Origin: an uncultured Methylococcaceae bacterium
GTDB lineage: Bacteria; Pseudomonadota; Gammaproteobacteria; Methylococcales; Methylomonadaceae
NCBI GenBank assembly: GCA_903873045.1
Contig: CAIQND010000723.1
Span: forward strand, 1-6,088
Length of the DNA: 6,088 bases
Reading direction: 5' to 3'
Part shown: in pieces, positions 1-6,021 of the stretch
Layout: the number at the start of each line of letters is the position of its first letter
Numbering within the stretch: position 1 is the stretch's first letter
Made by a program: the position numbers and the translations under genes
The notes under the pieces: model-generated
What the model was told of the DNA's origin: nothing
Databases searched by the model: none
Seen by the model: the letters and a program-made list of their open reading frames with translations, nothing else

Positions 1-144
1 ATCAAATCCATGTACTTATCAAAAAACACATGAATTCAACACATTGAAAAATATAGTATTATTTTTAAACATTAAAATGTGAATGACTTAAATCAACAGT
101 ATTTTGGCTTAGCTTGATGCGTATGGGTCTCAACCCCCAGCTTC

Positions 145-285
145 ATAACCCTCGGTTCGTTCATTTTTATAACAATATGATTATCAATGATTATTTTTGG
201 CTAGCTTGCTAAAAAACAACATATCAGCCCATTGTAACCAAATGAATCTATTGAACTTTAAAAAAATGAGCGAACCGTGAGTTAT
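145..285. repeat. Imperfect inverted repeat bounding 141 bp
   Basis: The arms at 145-168 and 262-285 are 24 bases each and are reverse complements with 3 mismatches. Both carry a CGGTTCG-TCATTTTT core on the left and its complement on the right. The 93-base interior is AT-rich, includes TTTTTGGC-tagctt-GCTAAAAA (another near-palindrome), and has no reading frame. The shape fits a miniature inverted-repeat element or an IS remnant. I see no clear target-site duplication, so its mobility is inference. Confidence 0.55.
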
Positions 286-370
286 TAGCATTTTTTGTGA
301 TAAAAAAGTGTCAACTACTTTTGGGCTTCTATGAAAGATGCCAAAATACCTTAACTGTTTATAAGTAAAA

Positions 371-450
371 TTTTCATGACATTAAAAACACATACCTTAT
401 CCGTGTCTATCTGTCAAATCCGTGGCATCGGTGTTCTATTTTTTAACGGC
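371..450. repeat. Solitary arm of a dispersed ATCCGT-type repeat
   Basis: This stretch matches 3903-3971 downstream of the PLD gene. Shared blocks occur in the same order: TTTTCATGA, ATTAAAAAC, CCTTATCCG, a TCTATC-GT block, AAATCCGTG, and GTGTTCTATTTTTTAA followed by GGC. The last block is 19 of 20 identical (431-450 versus 3952-3971). The upstream copy has a few extra bases in the middle. Only one arm is present here, whereas the downstream copy is paired with an inverted partner. It ends about 22 bases before the Shine-Dalgarno of the EEP gene, so it may overlap that gene's promoter or 5' UTR. Confidence 0.7.
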
Positions 451-472
451 TAAATAGTGACCGCATTTTAAA

Positions 473-479
473 GAGGGAG
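473..479 (+). promoter_or_regulatory. Ribosome binding site of the EEP gene
   Basis: GAGGGAG lies 7 bases before ATG at 487. It supports that start over the internal Met at codon 28, which would remove the first strands of the first carbohydrate-binding module. Confidence 0.75.
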
Positions 480-486
480 TCGTCCA

Positions 487-1992
487 ATGAATGAAATCCA
501 ATTGCTGTATGTGGAAAATGTAATATCCCGAAAAAAAAGGGTTCTTCAACAGGCGCTGTGTTTTTTTATGCAGGTAGAAAACCTAAATCCTGACAAGACC
601 ATCGATGTTATCTGGGCGGGCGAAGACGGTGTCTGGCACACCTTACCGGCAACTTGGCACAGCAACCTGAACTACGATAAAGAATACTGGCGAGCCGAGA
701 CAACCGTTAGCTTTGCCGCCGATAAATCACTTCCGGGTAATATTGAATTTGCCTTGCGTTACCAAACTCAAGGCAATGAATATTGGGATAACAACCACGG
801 CCTGAATTATTCAAGCCAGGCAGATTCGGGCATTAAAGTCGTCTCCACGCAGCCGGTTCTGAATATTGGCTTTAATACCAAACTGCATGACAAGCAAAAG
901 TTTGTGCTGATTACCGCAGCGGTTAATGAATCTGTACAGGCCAAAACCGTCACGGTGCATTGGTCGACCGACAACTGGAGACATACCCAGCAAACGCCCT
1001 GTCATTTTAAACGCAACTATTGGGATGAAACCTCGCACAGCAATGCCAGAAATCCAAATCAATACGGCACTCAGATTTGGAAAGTATTACTCAACATAGA
1101 TAACGCCTTTAAATTGCAATACACCATTAGCTGTGAAGGCGGCGATCAGGTTTTTGAGGACAATAACCAGGGTAACAATTTCTCGCTGAGTCATGAACCA
1201 CTCAAAGTGATGATTTTAAATCTACACTGCTACCAAGAAGACAATCAAGACCATAAGTTTTCACAAATAGCCAAGGCAATTAACGAACTGGACACCGATA
1301 TTATCTGCCTTCAGGAAGTGGCTGAACTTTGGAACGATGGCAACGGTGACTGGAATAGCAATTCGGCCAACATCATTAATGAGCGCCTTAAGCACCCGTT
1401 TCATCTTTACACCGATTGGTCGCATAAGGGTTTTGATAAATACCGCGAAGGCGTTGCCATCCTGAGTCGATACCCACTGTTAAAACAGGATTCAAGGTAT
1501 GTTTCAAACAGCCATAGTGCCGACAACATTCATTCCAGAAAAGTGGTTATGGCACAAGCGCATGTACCTTACCTAGGCTTGATCAATTTTTTTTCGGCCC
1601 ATCTAAGTTGGTGGGATGACGGCTTTGCAGAGCAGTTTAAAACACTGGGCAACTGGGCTGCCGATAACCAAACCGACGATGTCACTGGCACAATGCTATG
1701 TGGTGATTTTAATATCACGGCAGGCACCGAAGGCTATAATTTGGTCGTGAGTGCCCATGAATATGAAGACCAGTTTTTAGCCATCAACGACCACGACGCC
1801 TTTGAGAAAATATTTAAAGTCAATGATCCCCACTGGCAAGATTACCTTGCTGATGATTATCGTATTGACTATATTTTTATGAACAAGGCCAGTGATCTAC
1901 AAATCACTTCAGGAAAGGTATTATTTACTGAACAAGATTATGGTCGGGTTTCAGATCACTGTGGTTATTTTATGACCTTTGAGCCTAAGTAA
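487..1992 (+). CDS. Tandem CBM21-like glucan-binding modules fused to EEP-family hydrolase
   Basis: Predicted intracellular hydrolase of phosphate esters or phosphodiesters, with an N-terminal starch/glycogen-binding half. Residues about 5-110 form the first CBM21-like module, ending in the family hallmark EYWDNNHGLNY (98-108). Residues about 120-234 form a second, more divergent one ending in FEDNNQGNNF (223-232). Both keep the Trp-rich strands typical of the fold. Residues 239-499 are a full EEP domain: N245 (NLHC), metal ligand E277 (LQEV), GVAILSRYPL (322-331), H372 (SAHLSWW), D407 and N409 (CGDFN), D461 (RIDYIF), and the terminal SDH with D490-H491. All catalytic positions appear intact. 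No signal peptide is visible. EEP enzymes include nucleases, sphingomyelinases and inositol-polyphosphate phosphatases, and the sequence alone does not choose among them. The glucan modules suggest action on, or tethering to, glycogen (inference). The PLD-like gene follows 92 bp downstream. Confidence 0.94.
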   Translation: MNEIQLLYVENVISRKKRVLQQALCFFMQVENLNPDKTIDVIWAGEDGVWHTLPATWHSNLNYDKEYWRAETTVSFAADKSLPGNIEFALRYQTQGNEYWDNNHGLNYSSQADSGIKVVSTQPVLNIGFNTKLHDKQKFVLITAAVNESVQAKTVTVHWSTDNWRHTQQTPCHFKRNYWDETSHSNARNPNQYGTQIWKVLLNIDNAFKLQYTISCEGGDQVFEDNNQGNNFSLSHEPLKVMILNLHCYQEDNQDHKFSQIAKAINELDTDIICLQEVAELWNDGNGDWNSNSANIINERLKHPFHLYTDWSHKGFDKYREGVAILSRYPLLKQDSRYVSNSHSADNIHSRKVVMAQAHVPYLGLINFFSAHLSWWDDGFAEQFKTLGNWAADNQTDDVTGTMLCGDFNITAGTEGYNLVVSAHEYEDQFLAINDHDAFEKIFKVNDPHWQDYLADDYRIDYIFMNKASDLQITSGKVLFTEQDYGRVSDHCGYFMTFEPK

Positions 1993-2084
1993 ATTTATCG
2001 TATTGAACGCCTGCCAATCGACCTAAAATTATCCAGAAAAATGCACAACAATAATATATTATTAAACTTATACAAGGACATAAC
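1993..2084 (+). promoter_or_regulatory. Intergenic spacer with 14-bp AT palindrome and RBS
   Basis: This 92-base gap between the EEP and PLD-like genes contains a perfect 14-base palindrome made only of A and T (2050-2063). It also holds the Shine-Dalgarno AAGGA at 2074-2078, 6 bases before ATG 2085. There is no strong terminator-like hairpin, so read-through from the EEP gene is plausible. The AT palindrome could be an operator, part of a promoter, or chance in AT-rich DNA. Confidence 0.45.
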
Positions 2085-3677
2085 ATGCCACTAGCAGAAG
2101 ACTATGCCATGCCCGTTCATGGACATTTAGGTGGCTATTTTCAAAGAGCCAATGATTTAAATGAAAAATTTGATGTTCGCTGGGGAAAAATAGAATTTGA
2201 TGTATTCTTTGGCATTCAGGCTAATGTAAAAGTTATTCTTAAAGTGTATCGTGATCAAGATGTCTGCGAAAAATATATTGTGGATACCGATGCTTTTGAT
2301 GTTCAATGGGATCGCCACAAACGCAGTACACGCGACTTTTATATATTGTATTCCAATAACTTTGGCCCCATTAACTGTGTCAAATTTTCTTTCATTGTAC
2401 ATCTGAATGAGCACTCTATCCCTTCGAAAAATGACTACATCTTCATGGATAGCCAGCAAGCGCAGAATGAACAACAACAGCATAGAAAGATCACCGGTGA
2501 CTGGGCAACACCTAATACCTATCGAACTTATGAATTAAATCCCGCCGAATTACAGAGTGATGTTGATTGGTATAATCATCATTTTGAATCCTTAAACCTG
2601 ATTCCCAAGTTTACCAAGGGCGACCTATACCACCCTTACCACCCCAAACGTTTTATCCATGACCATATCAATAAGGTAATCCACAGCAAGTGGGAAAATC
2701 CTGCTCGACTGTGTACCATCAAAGTCAGTGTTGACTGCATTGATGACAGGGATTTTATTGACCATTTGATTCATGCCAGTCATCAGGGTGTTTTGGTTCA
2801 GTGTATTGTTGACTGGCGCAAAATGACCCTGACCCACAGCCATAATTACGCTCGACTAAAGCGTGCCCGAGTTGAACTGGTCGGTGTCTTTTGCACTCCC
2901 CAACATCACCTCATTGAAGTTGAGCCGGATATGCACACTAAATTTGTTATTTTTAACGATGAGGACTGTATACTGGGTTCATTTAATATCACCTTCGATC
3001 GCTGGTGGGCTAACTGGGAATCCGGAATGACTTTTCATTCCAAGGGTGTCTGTCGCTTGCTGGATAATATATTTCAAAGTCAACGCGGCGGGGTTAATCA
3101 AAAATACGGCATTAACCCCTTAAGCCATTTTAATCTGCTTTATACCTTCGGCAGACAAATGATGCTTAACGGCAAACCCTACCGTCCGCATCATGCCATC
3201 TTGGCCGAAATTCACCACGCCCGGCATTCGATTAAGCTGTGTTTGTTTTTAATGGGCGACCTGTTGGGCGACCATCATGACAGCGTCGTCGATGCCTTGA
3301 TACACGCCCAGAACAGAGGGGTTTATGTGCATGTTCTTTTTAACGGACATTTAGCCAGACAAGGCAAAATTGGTGTGGCGCGACCGATGGAGGATGAACT
3401 TAAACGCCCCTTGTTACCTGCCGTGCAACGCCTAAAAGATGCCGGTATTCCGGTAGGTTTGGTCTATGGGCAAGATGATCACACCGTCCCTTACTCACCG
3501 ATTCATTCCAAATATTGTGTTATCGACGACTCCATCGTCATTGAAGGCAGCTTTAACTGGTACAATACGTCCGTTTTTTCTCATGACCTGCTGGTCGTCG
3601 TTAATAATCATCAAGTAGCACAACCCTATCTCTATGAGTTTGAGCAAATACAACGATCATTTAGGGTTTATTATTAA
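2085..3677 (+). CDS. Phospholipase D superfamily protein, two HKD lobes, unknown N-terminal domain
   Basis: Predicted phosphodiester hydrolase or phosphatidyl/nucleotidyl transferase of the PLD superfamily, acting through a covalent phosphohistidine. Residues about 180-335 form lobe 1 with H284-x-K286 and downstream GSFN (298-301). The usual Asp of HxKx4D is Asn291, with Asp292 one place later. Residues about 365-530 form lobe 2 with a canonical H474-x-K476-x4-D481 and GSFN (488-491). Both His-Lys pairs are present, so the enzyme is probably active. Residues 1-130 are rich in beta-strand-like alternation and match no domain I can name. A carbohydrate-binding sandwich, as in the neighbouring EEP protein, is possible but unproven. 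A Gln/Asn-rich linker (124-133) follows. There is no signal peptide or transmembrane helix, which argues against cardiolipin synthase. The AAGGA Shine-Dalgarno supports the start. The substrate could be lipid, nucleic acid or another phosphodiester. Confidence 0.92.
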   Translation: MPLAEDYAMPVHGHLGGYFQRANDLNEKFDVRWGKIEFDVFFGIQANVKVILKVYRDQDVCEKYIVDTDAFDVQWDRHKRSTRDFYILYSNNFGPINCVKFSFIVHLNEHSIPSKNDYIFMDSQQAQNEQQQHRKITGDWATPNTYRTYELNPAELQSDVDWYNHHFESLNLIPKFTKGDLYHPYHPKRFIHDHINKVIHSKWENPARLCTIKVSVDCIDDRDFIDHLIHASHQGVLVQCIVDWRKMTLTHSHNYARLKRARVELVGVFCTPQHHLIEVEPDMHTKFVIFNDEDCILGSFNITFDRWWANWESGMTFHSKGVCRLLDNIFQSQRGGVNQKYGINPLSHFNLLYTFGRQMMLNGKPYRPHHAILAEIHHARHSIKLCLFLMGDLLGDHHDSVVDALIHAQNRGVYVHVLFNGHLARQGKIGVARPMEDELKRPLLPAVQRLKDAGIPVGLVYGQDDHTVPYSPIHSKYCVIDDSIVIEGSFNWYNTSVFSHDLLVVVNNHQVAQPYLYEFEQIQRSFRVYY

Positions 3678-3691
3678 TGTTGGCTTCAATC

Positions 3692-3960
3692 ATAGAACAC
3701 GGATGACACCAATACGGATTTCAACGGATTTGCCTATGAAAATGGTGCGTGATGCGCACCACATACACATCAAGTTAAAGATATTAATTCACCACGAAGA
3801 CACGAAGAGCACGAAGATTTTGCTTTGGTTTTTCTTCGTGTTCTTCGTGGTGAAATGTCTTAACTTGATGTCTATAGTGGTGCGCGATGCGCACTACTAC
3901 TGTTTTCATGAGATTAAAAACCTCCCTTATCCGCATCTATCCGTAAAATCCGTGTTCTAT
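3692..3960. repeat. Nested palindromic repeat element (about 269 bp)
   Basis: A compound palindrome with at least four layers around one centre near 3825. Layer 1: ATAGAACACGGAT (3692-3704) is the exact reverse complement of 3948-3960, followed on each side by further ACGGAT-type units. Layer 2: REP-like hairpins GGTGCG-TGATG-CGCACC (3744-3760) and GTGGTGCG-CGATG-CGCACTAC (3877-3897), each palindromic itself and also paired with the other. Layer 3: ACATCAAGTTAA (3767-3778) against its exact complement at 3860-3871. Layer 4: three CACGAAGA units (3793-3800, 3801-3808, 3810-3817) against two TCTTCGTG units (3833-3840, 3842-3849). It starts 14 bases after the PLD-like stop codon. In RNA it would fold into one long hairpin and could act as a terminator or stability element for the upstream transcript. 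The outer right arm is repeated at 371-450. Confidence 0.85.
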
Positions 3961-4082
3961 TTTTTAATGGCAATGCCAAAATTTTTAGTTTTTTCGATTT
4001 ATAAATAATTCTGTAATGATTAACGTGTTATAAATTACTGTGTTTTAAGTGTGCCATCAATATCAGATACTAATAAAAGATT
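3961..4082 (+). promoter_or_regulatory. AT-rich leader of the esterase pair, possible extended -10
   Basis: This 122-base spacer lies between the palindromic element and the acetyl-esterase gene. TG-T-TATAAA at 4026-4034 resembles an extended -10 promoter element about 50 bases before the start codon. No good -35 hexamer sits at the right distance. The only Shine-Dalgarno-like stretch before ATG 4083 is a weak AAAAGA (4075-4080), so translation initiation may be modest. Because the preceding palindrome probably ends the upstream transcript, a promoter is expected here (inference). Confidence 0.3.
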
Positions 4083-5045
4083 ATGGATACCGTTAACTAC
4101 AGTTTTGATCCAACTTATGGATACACGCTTGACCAGTTGCTTGCTATAAAAACACCGAAAGAACCGAAGGATTTTGATTACTTTTGGCAGCAGCGCTATC
4201 AAAAAGCCTTAACCCTTGATCCGCAACCCCACACAAAAATCATCAACAAAGATAAGCTGGGATGGCGTTTATTTGAGATAAGTTACACCTCAAGTGATAA
4301 CTGCCCTATTCATGGCTGGTTAATGGTGCCAACTTCCGGGGTCATTAAACGTGGTTTTATTATCGGGCACGGCTATGGCGGACGTGATGAGCCTGACTAT
4401 CACTTGCCCTTTAAAGATGCCGCCTTGCTGTTCCCCTGTTTTCGGGGTCTGTCGCTTAGCGCTCAACCGACTATTTCTTCTGAACCTTATTGGCATGTAA
4501 TACACAACATTAACCAGAAAAATCACTATATTCTGGGGGGATGTGTTGAAGATTTATGGCTGGCAGTCAGTACGATGCTGTCCTTGTTTCCTCAGCTAAG
4601 CGGACACTTGGGCTATCTGGGCATCAGTTTTGGTGGCGGCATTGGCGCATTGGCACTGGCGTGGGAATCGCGTATTAGTAAAGGCCACCTCAATGTACCC
4701 ACGTTTGGTCATCACCCGTTACGCTTAAGATTGGAAACCATCGGCAGCGCAAAAAGCGTACAAGAATATTATAAATCCCACAAAAAACAGACGCTTGCTG
4801 TTTTGCGCTATTACGATGCCGCCTTGGCAGCAAAGCGCATTACCCACCCCATGCATTGTGCCTGTGCAACATTTGATCCCTGTGTCGCGCCCCCCGGACA
4901 GTTTGCAATATACAACGCCTTACCCAATGCAAAGCAACTATTTATCCTGGAGGCTGGGCATCACAACTACCCTACTCAAGAACAGCAAGAGTACGAACTT
5001 CTTAATCAACTGGATGCTTTTTTTGCATCACTTAGCGAACACTAA
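4083..5045 (+). CDS. Acetyl xylan esterase (AXE1)/cephalosporin-C deacetylase family hydrolase
   Basis: Serine alpha/beta hydrolase expected to remove acetyl or similar short acyl groups from a sugar or small molecule. At 320 residues it matches the usual AXE1/Cah length. Family landmarks appear in order: an N-terminal PKDFDYFW segment (28-35), WLMVP (79-83), GHGYGGRDE (95-103), an RG step (121-122) that normally helps form the oxyanion hole, the nucleophile elbow G180-I-S182-F-G184, acid candidate D265 in FDPCVAPPGQF, and His candidate H293 (or H294) in AGHHNY. The FD-x-x-VAPP-x-x-FAIYN block is characteristic of the family. No signal peptide is present, so it would act on an internal or imported substrate rather than on extracellular xylan. 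Its Shine-Dalgarno is weak. The next esterase gene begins 24 bases after its stop, implying co-transcription. The exact substrate cannot be read from the sequence. Confidence 0.92.
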   Translation: MDTVNYSFDPTYGYTLDQLLAIKTPKEPKDFDYFWQQRYQKALTLDPQPHTKIINKDKLGWRLFEISYTSSDNCPIHGWLMVPTSGVIKRGFIIGHGYGGRDEPDYHLPFKDAALLFPCFRGLSLSAQPTISSEPYWHVIHNINQKNHYILGGCVEDLWLAVSTMLSLFPQLSGHLGYLGISFGGGIGALALAWESRISKGHLNVPTFGHHPLRLRLETIGSAKSVQEYYKSHKKQTLAVLRYYDAALAAKRITHPMHCACATFDPCVAPPGQFAIYNALPNAKQLFILEAGHHNYPTQEQQEYELLNQLDAFFASLSEH

Positions 5046-5058
5046 ATACCCTAAACAC

Positions 5059-5064
5059 AGGAGA
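5059..5064 (+). promoter_or_regulatory. Ribosome binding site of the second esterase gene
   Basis: AGGAGA lies 5 to 6 bases before ATG 5070, inside the 24-base gap after the acetyl-esterase stop. It is much stronger than the site of the upstream gene and fixes the start. Confidence 0.8.
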
Positions 5065-5069
5065 CATCA

Positions 5070-5798
5070 ATGAATCGTGAATATCACAAATGGTGGAGCG
5101 ATAGGTTACAGCGCAATATGGAATTACTGGTATTTGGTCATGCCGGTGCAAAGGTGTTGGTTTTTCCTTCTCGCTTGGGACGATTTTATGAGTATGAAAA
5201 ATTAGGATTAGTTAACACTTTAAAGCACAAAATAGAACAAGGCTGGCTACAGCTCTATTGTATCGACAGTATCGATGCTGAAAGTTTTTACTGTGACTGG
5301 GCACATCCTCATGGACGTATTCAGCGACATATAGACTATGAAGAATACATTCTAAACGAAGTATTACCCTTTATGAACAGTAACAATCAACATGAATGTG
5401 TCATTTCTCATGGTTTAAGTCTGGGTGCATTTCATGCCACCAACATTGCATTTCGTTACCCCCAGTTTTTTAAAAAGCTGGTTGCCTTCTCGGGTCGTTA
5501 TGATCTTACCCTGAATGTAGAGTTTTTTAACGACCTGTTCGATGGTTTTTATAATGAAGACATTTATTTTCATACGCCCAGCCATTTCTTACCCAACCTG
5601 AACTGCTCCTGGCGTTTAAACAAGCTAAGGGAAATGGATATTACCCTGGTCATTGGCAAAGAAGATCCTTTTTTGCCCAATAATGAACACTTAAGCTCAA
5701 TATTGTGGCAAAAAAACATACCTCACCAACTATTGCTTTGGGATGATAGAGCGCATAGTGGTTATTATTGGCGGCGCATGGCAGCACTTTATATTTGA
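5070..5798 (+). CDS. Short esterase-D-like alpha/beta hydrolase
   Basis: Cytosolic serine esterase of the putative esterase (esterase D-like) group, 242 residues, complete at both ends. The N-terminus (EYHKWWSDRLQRNMELLVFG, 4-23) and LVFPSRLGRFYEYE (30-43) match the conserved opening of a widespread family of small proteobacterial esterases. The nucleophile elbow is G115-L-S117-L-G119 in SHGLSLGA. The acid candidate is D199 in GKEDPF and the base candidate is H229 in DRAHSGYYWRRM, where the family usually has His-x-x-x-x-Trp-x-x-Met. No signal peptide or membrane helix is seen. It directly follows the acetyl-esterase gene (24 bases, strong Shine-Dalgarno), so the two probably work on the same substrate or in successive deacylations. 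From memory, relatives often sit near ATP-grasp ligase genes that make peptide-like metabolites. None is visible here, so that link is only a suggestion. Confidence 0.9.
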   Translation: MNREYHKWWSDRLQRNMELLVFGHAGAKVLVFPSRLGRFYEYEKLGLVNTLKHKIEQGWLQLYCIDSIDAESFYCDWAHPHGRIQRHIDYEEYILNEVLPFMNSNNQHECVISHGLSLGAFHATNIAFRYPQFFKKLVAFSGRYDLTLNVEFFNDLFDGFYNEDIYFHTPSHFLPNLNCSWRLNKLREMDITLVIGKEDPFLPNNEHLSSILWQKNIPHQLLLWDDRAHSGYYWRRMAALYI

Positions 5799-5806
5799 TT
5801 TTTTGG

Positions 5807-5849
5807 GATAGCCGGGCTACCAAGAACCTTTCTTGAATAATGGGCTATC
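5807..5849 (+). terminator. Two-storey hairpin after the esterase operon
   Basis: An inner perfect stem CAAGAA-CCT-TTCTTG (5821-5835) sits inside an outer stem GATAGCC (5807-5813) / GGCTATC (5843-5849), with a 7-base internal loop on each side. It begins 8 bases after the esterase stop. There is no T-tract after it on the + strand, so it is not a textbook intrinsic terminator. A transcript-end stabiliser or a repeat-family hairpin is equally possible. Confidence 0.4.
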
Positions 5850-5856
5850 AACTTAA

Positions 5857-5896
5857 CACGGGACAGACCCTGCAGGTTTTATAATCCTGCCCTGTG
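5857..5896. repeat. Bulged inverted repeat
   Basis: A core stem GCAGG (5872-5876) / CCTGC (5886-5890) surrounds a 9-base AT loop. It is extended by CACGGG (5857-5862) against CCTGTG (5891-5896) with one G-T pair and a 9-base bulge on the left. It resembles a degenerate extragenic palindrome. No second copy is present in the window. Confidence 0.35.
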
Positions 5897-5944
5897 CCAA
5901 TACTTCGGACAGCTTTAACTTATTGAAATAATATGTTCTTTGAC

Positions 5945-6021
5945 GAATCGCATCAAAAATACGATGTTTACACGAACAAATAACTCGTTAATTTTCAATT
6001 AGTTAACATTTAATGCGATTC
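5945..6021. repeat. Spaced 9-bp inverted repeat
   Basis: GAATCGCAT at 5945-5953 is the exact reverse complement of 6013-6021, with 59 AT-rich bases between. The right arm lies within the possible minus-strand coding tail that ends at 5999. It could be a weak hairpin, an element end or chance. Confidence 0.3.

Larger units (their letters stand above)
1..486. other. Non-coding, AT-rich leader region with repeats
   Basis: I see no convincing coding sequence on either strand in this 486-base stretch. It is AT-rich with homopolymer runs. It contains an imperfect inverted repeat (145-168 / 262-285), a small GGGT-CTCA-ACCC hairpin at 125-136, and a solitary dispersed-repeat arm (371-450). The promoter of the EEP gene must lie here if the gene is not read from further upstream, but no -35/-10 pair stands out well enough to be called. 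Confidence 0.7.

Noticed and set aside
811..1062. Minus-strand open frame inside the EEP gene
   Set aside because: It lies opposite the well-supported second glucan-binding module and has no recognisable domain or start signal. The same reasoning removes the minus-strand frames at 2157-2483, 2625-2843 and 4320-4526.
2050..2063. 14-bp AT-only palindrome considered as a definite operator
   Set aside because: The sequence is of very low complexity in AT-rich DNA and can arise by chance. It is mentioned only within the spacer entry.
2085..3677. PLD-like gene considered as cardiolipin synthase
   Set aside because: No N-terminal transmembrane helices are present, and the domain before the first HKD lobe is soluble and unrelated to the synthase N-terminus.
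3793..3849. CACGAAGA tandem units considered as a CRISPR or tandem-repeat array
   Set aside because: The units are 8 bases, directly adjacent or one base apart with no spacers, and are mirrored across a centre. They form the stem of a hairpin rather than a repeat-spacer array.
3634..4008. Open frame of 124 codons overlapping the end of the PLD gene
   Set aside because: It runs through the nested palindromic repeat, and its peptide mirrors the CACGAAGA and TCTTCGTG repeats (Phe/Val-rich stretch). It has no ribosome binding site and starts inside the PLD gene.
4083..5045. AXE1-type gene considered as a secreted xylan-degrading enzyme
   Set aside because: There is no signal peptide and no carbohydrate-degradation gene for xylan in the window, so an extracellular hemicellulose role is not supported.
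4795..5073. Open frame of 92 codons in another frame of the acetyl-esterase gene
   Set aside because: It overlaps the conserved C-terminal triad region of the AXE1-type gene in a shifted frame. The Pro/Gln-rich peptide has no family resemblance and there is no Shine-Dalgarno.
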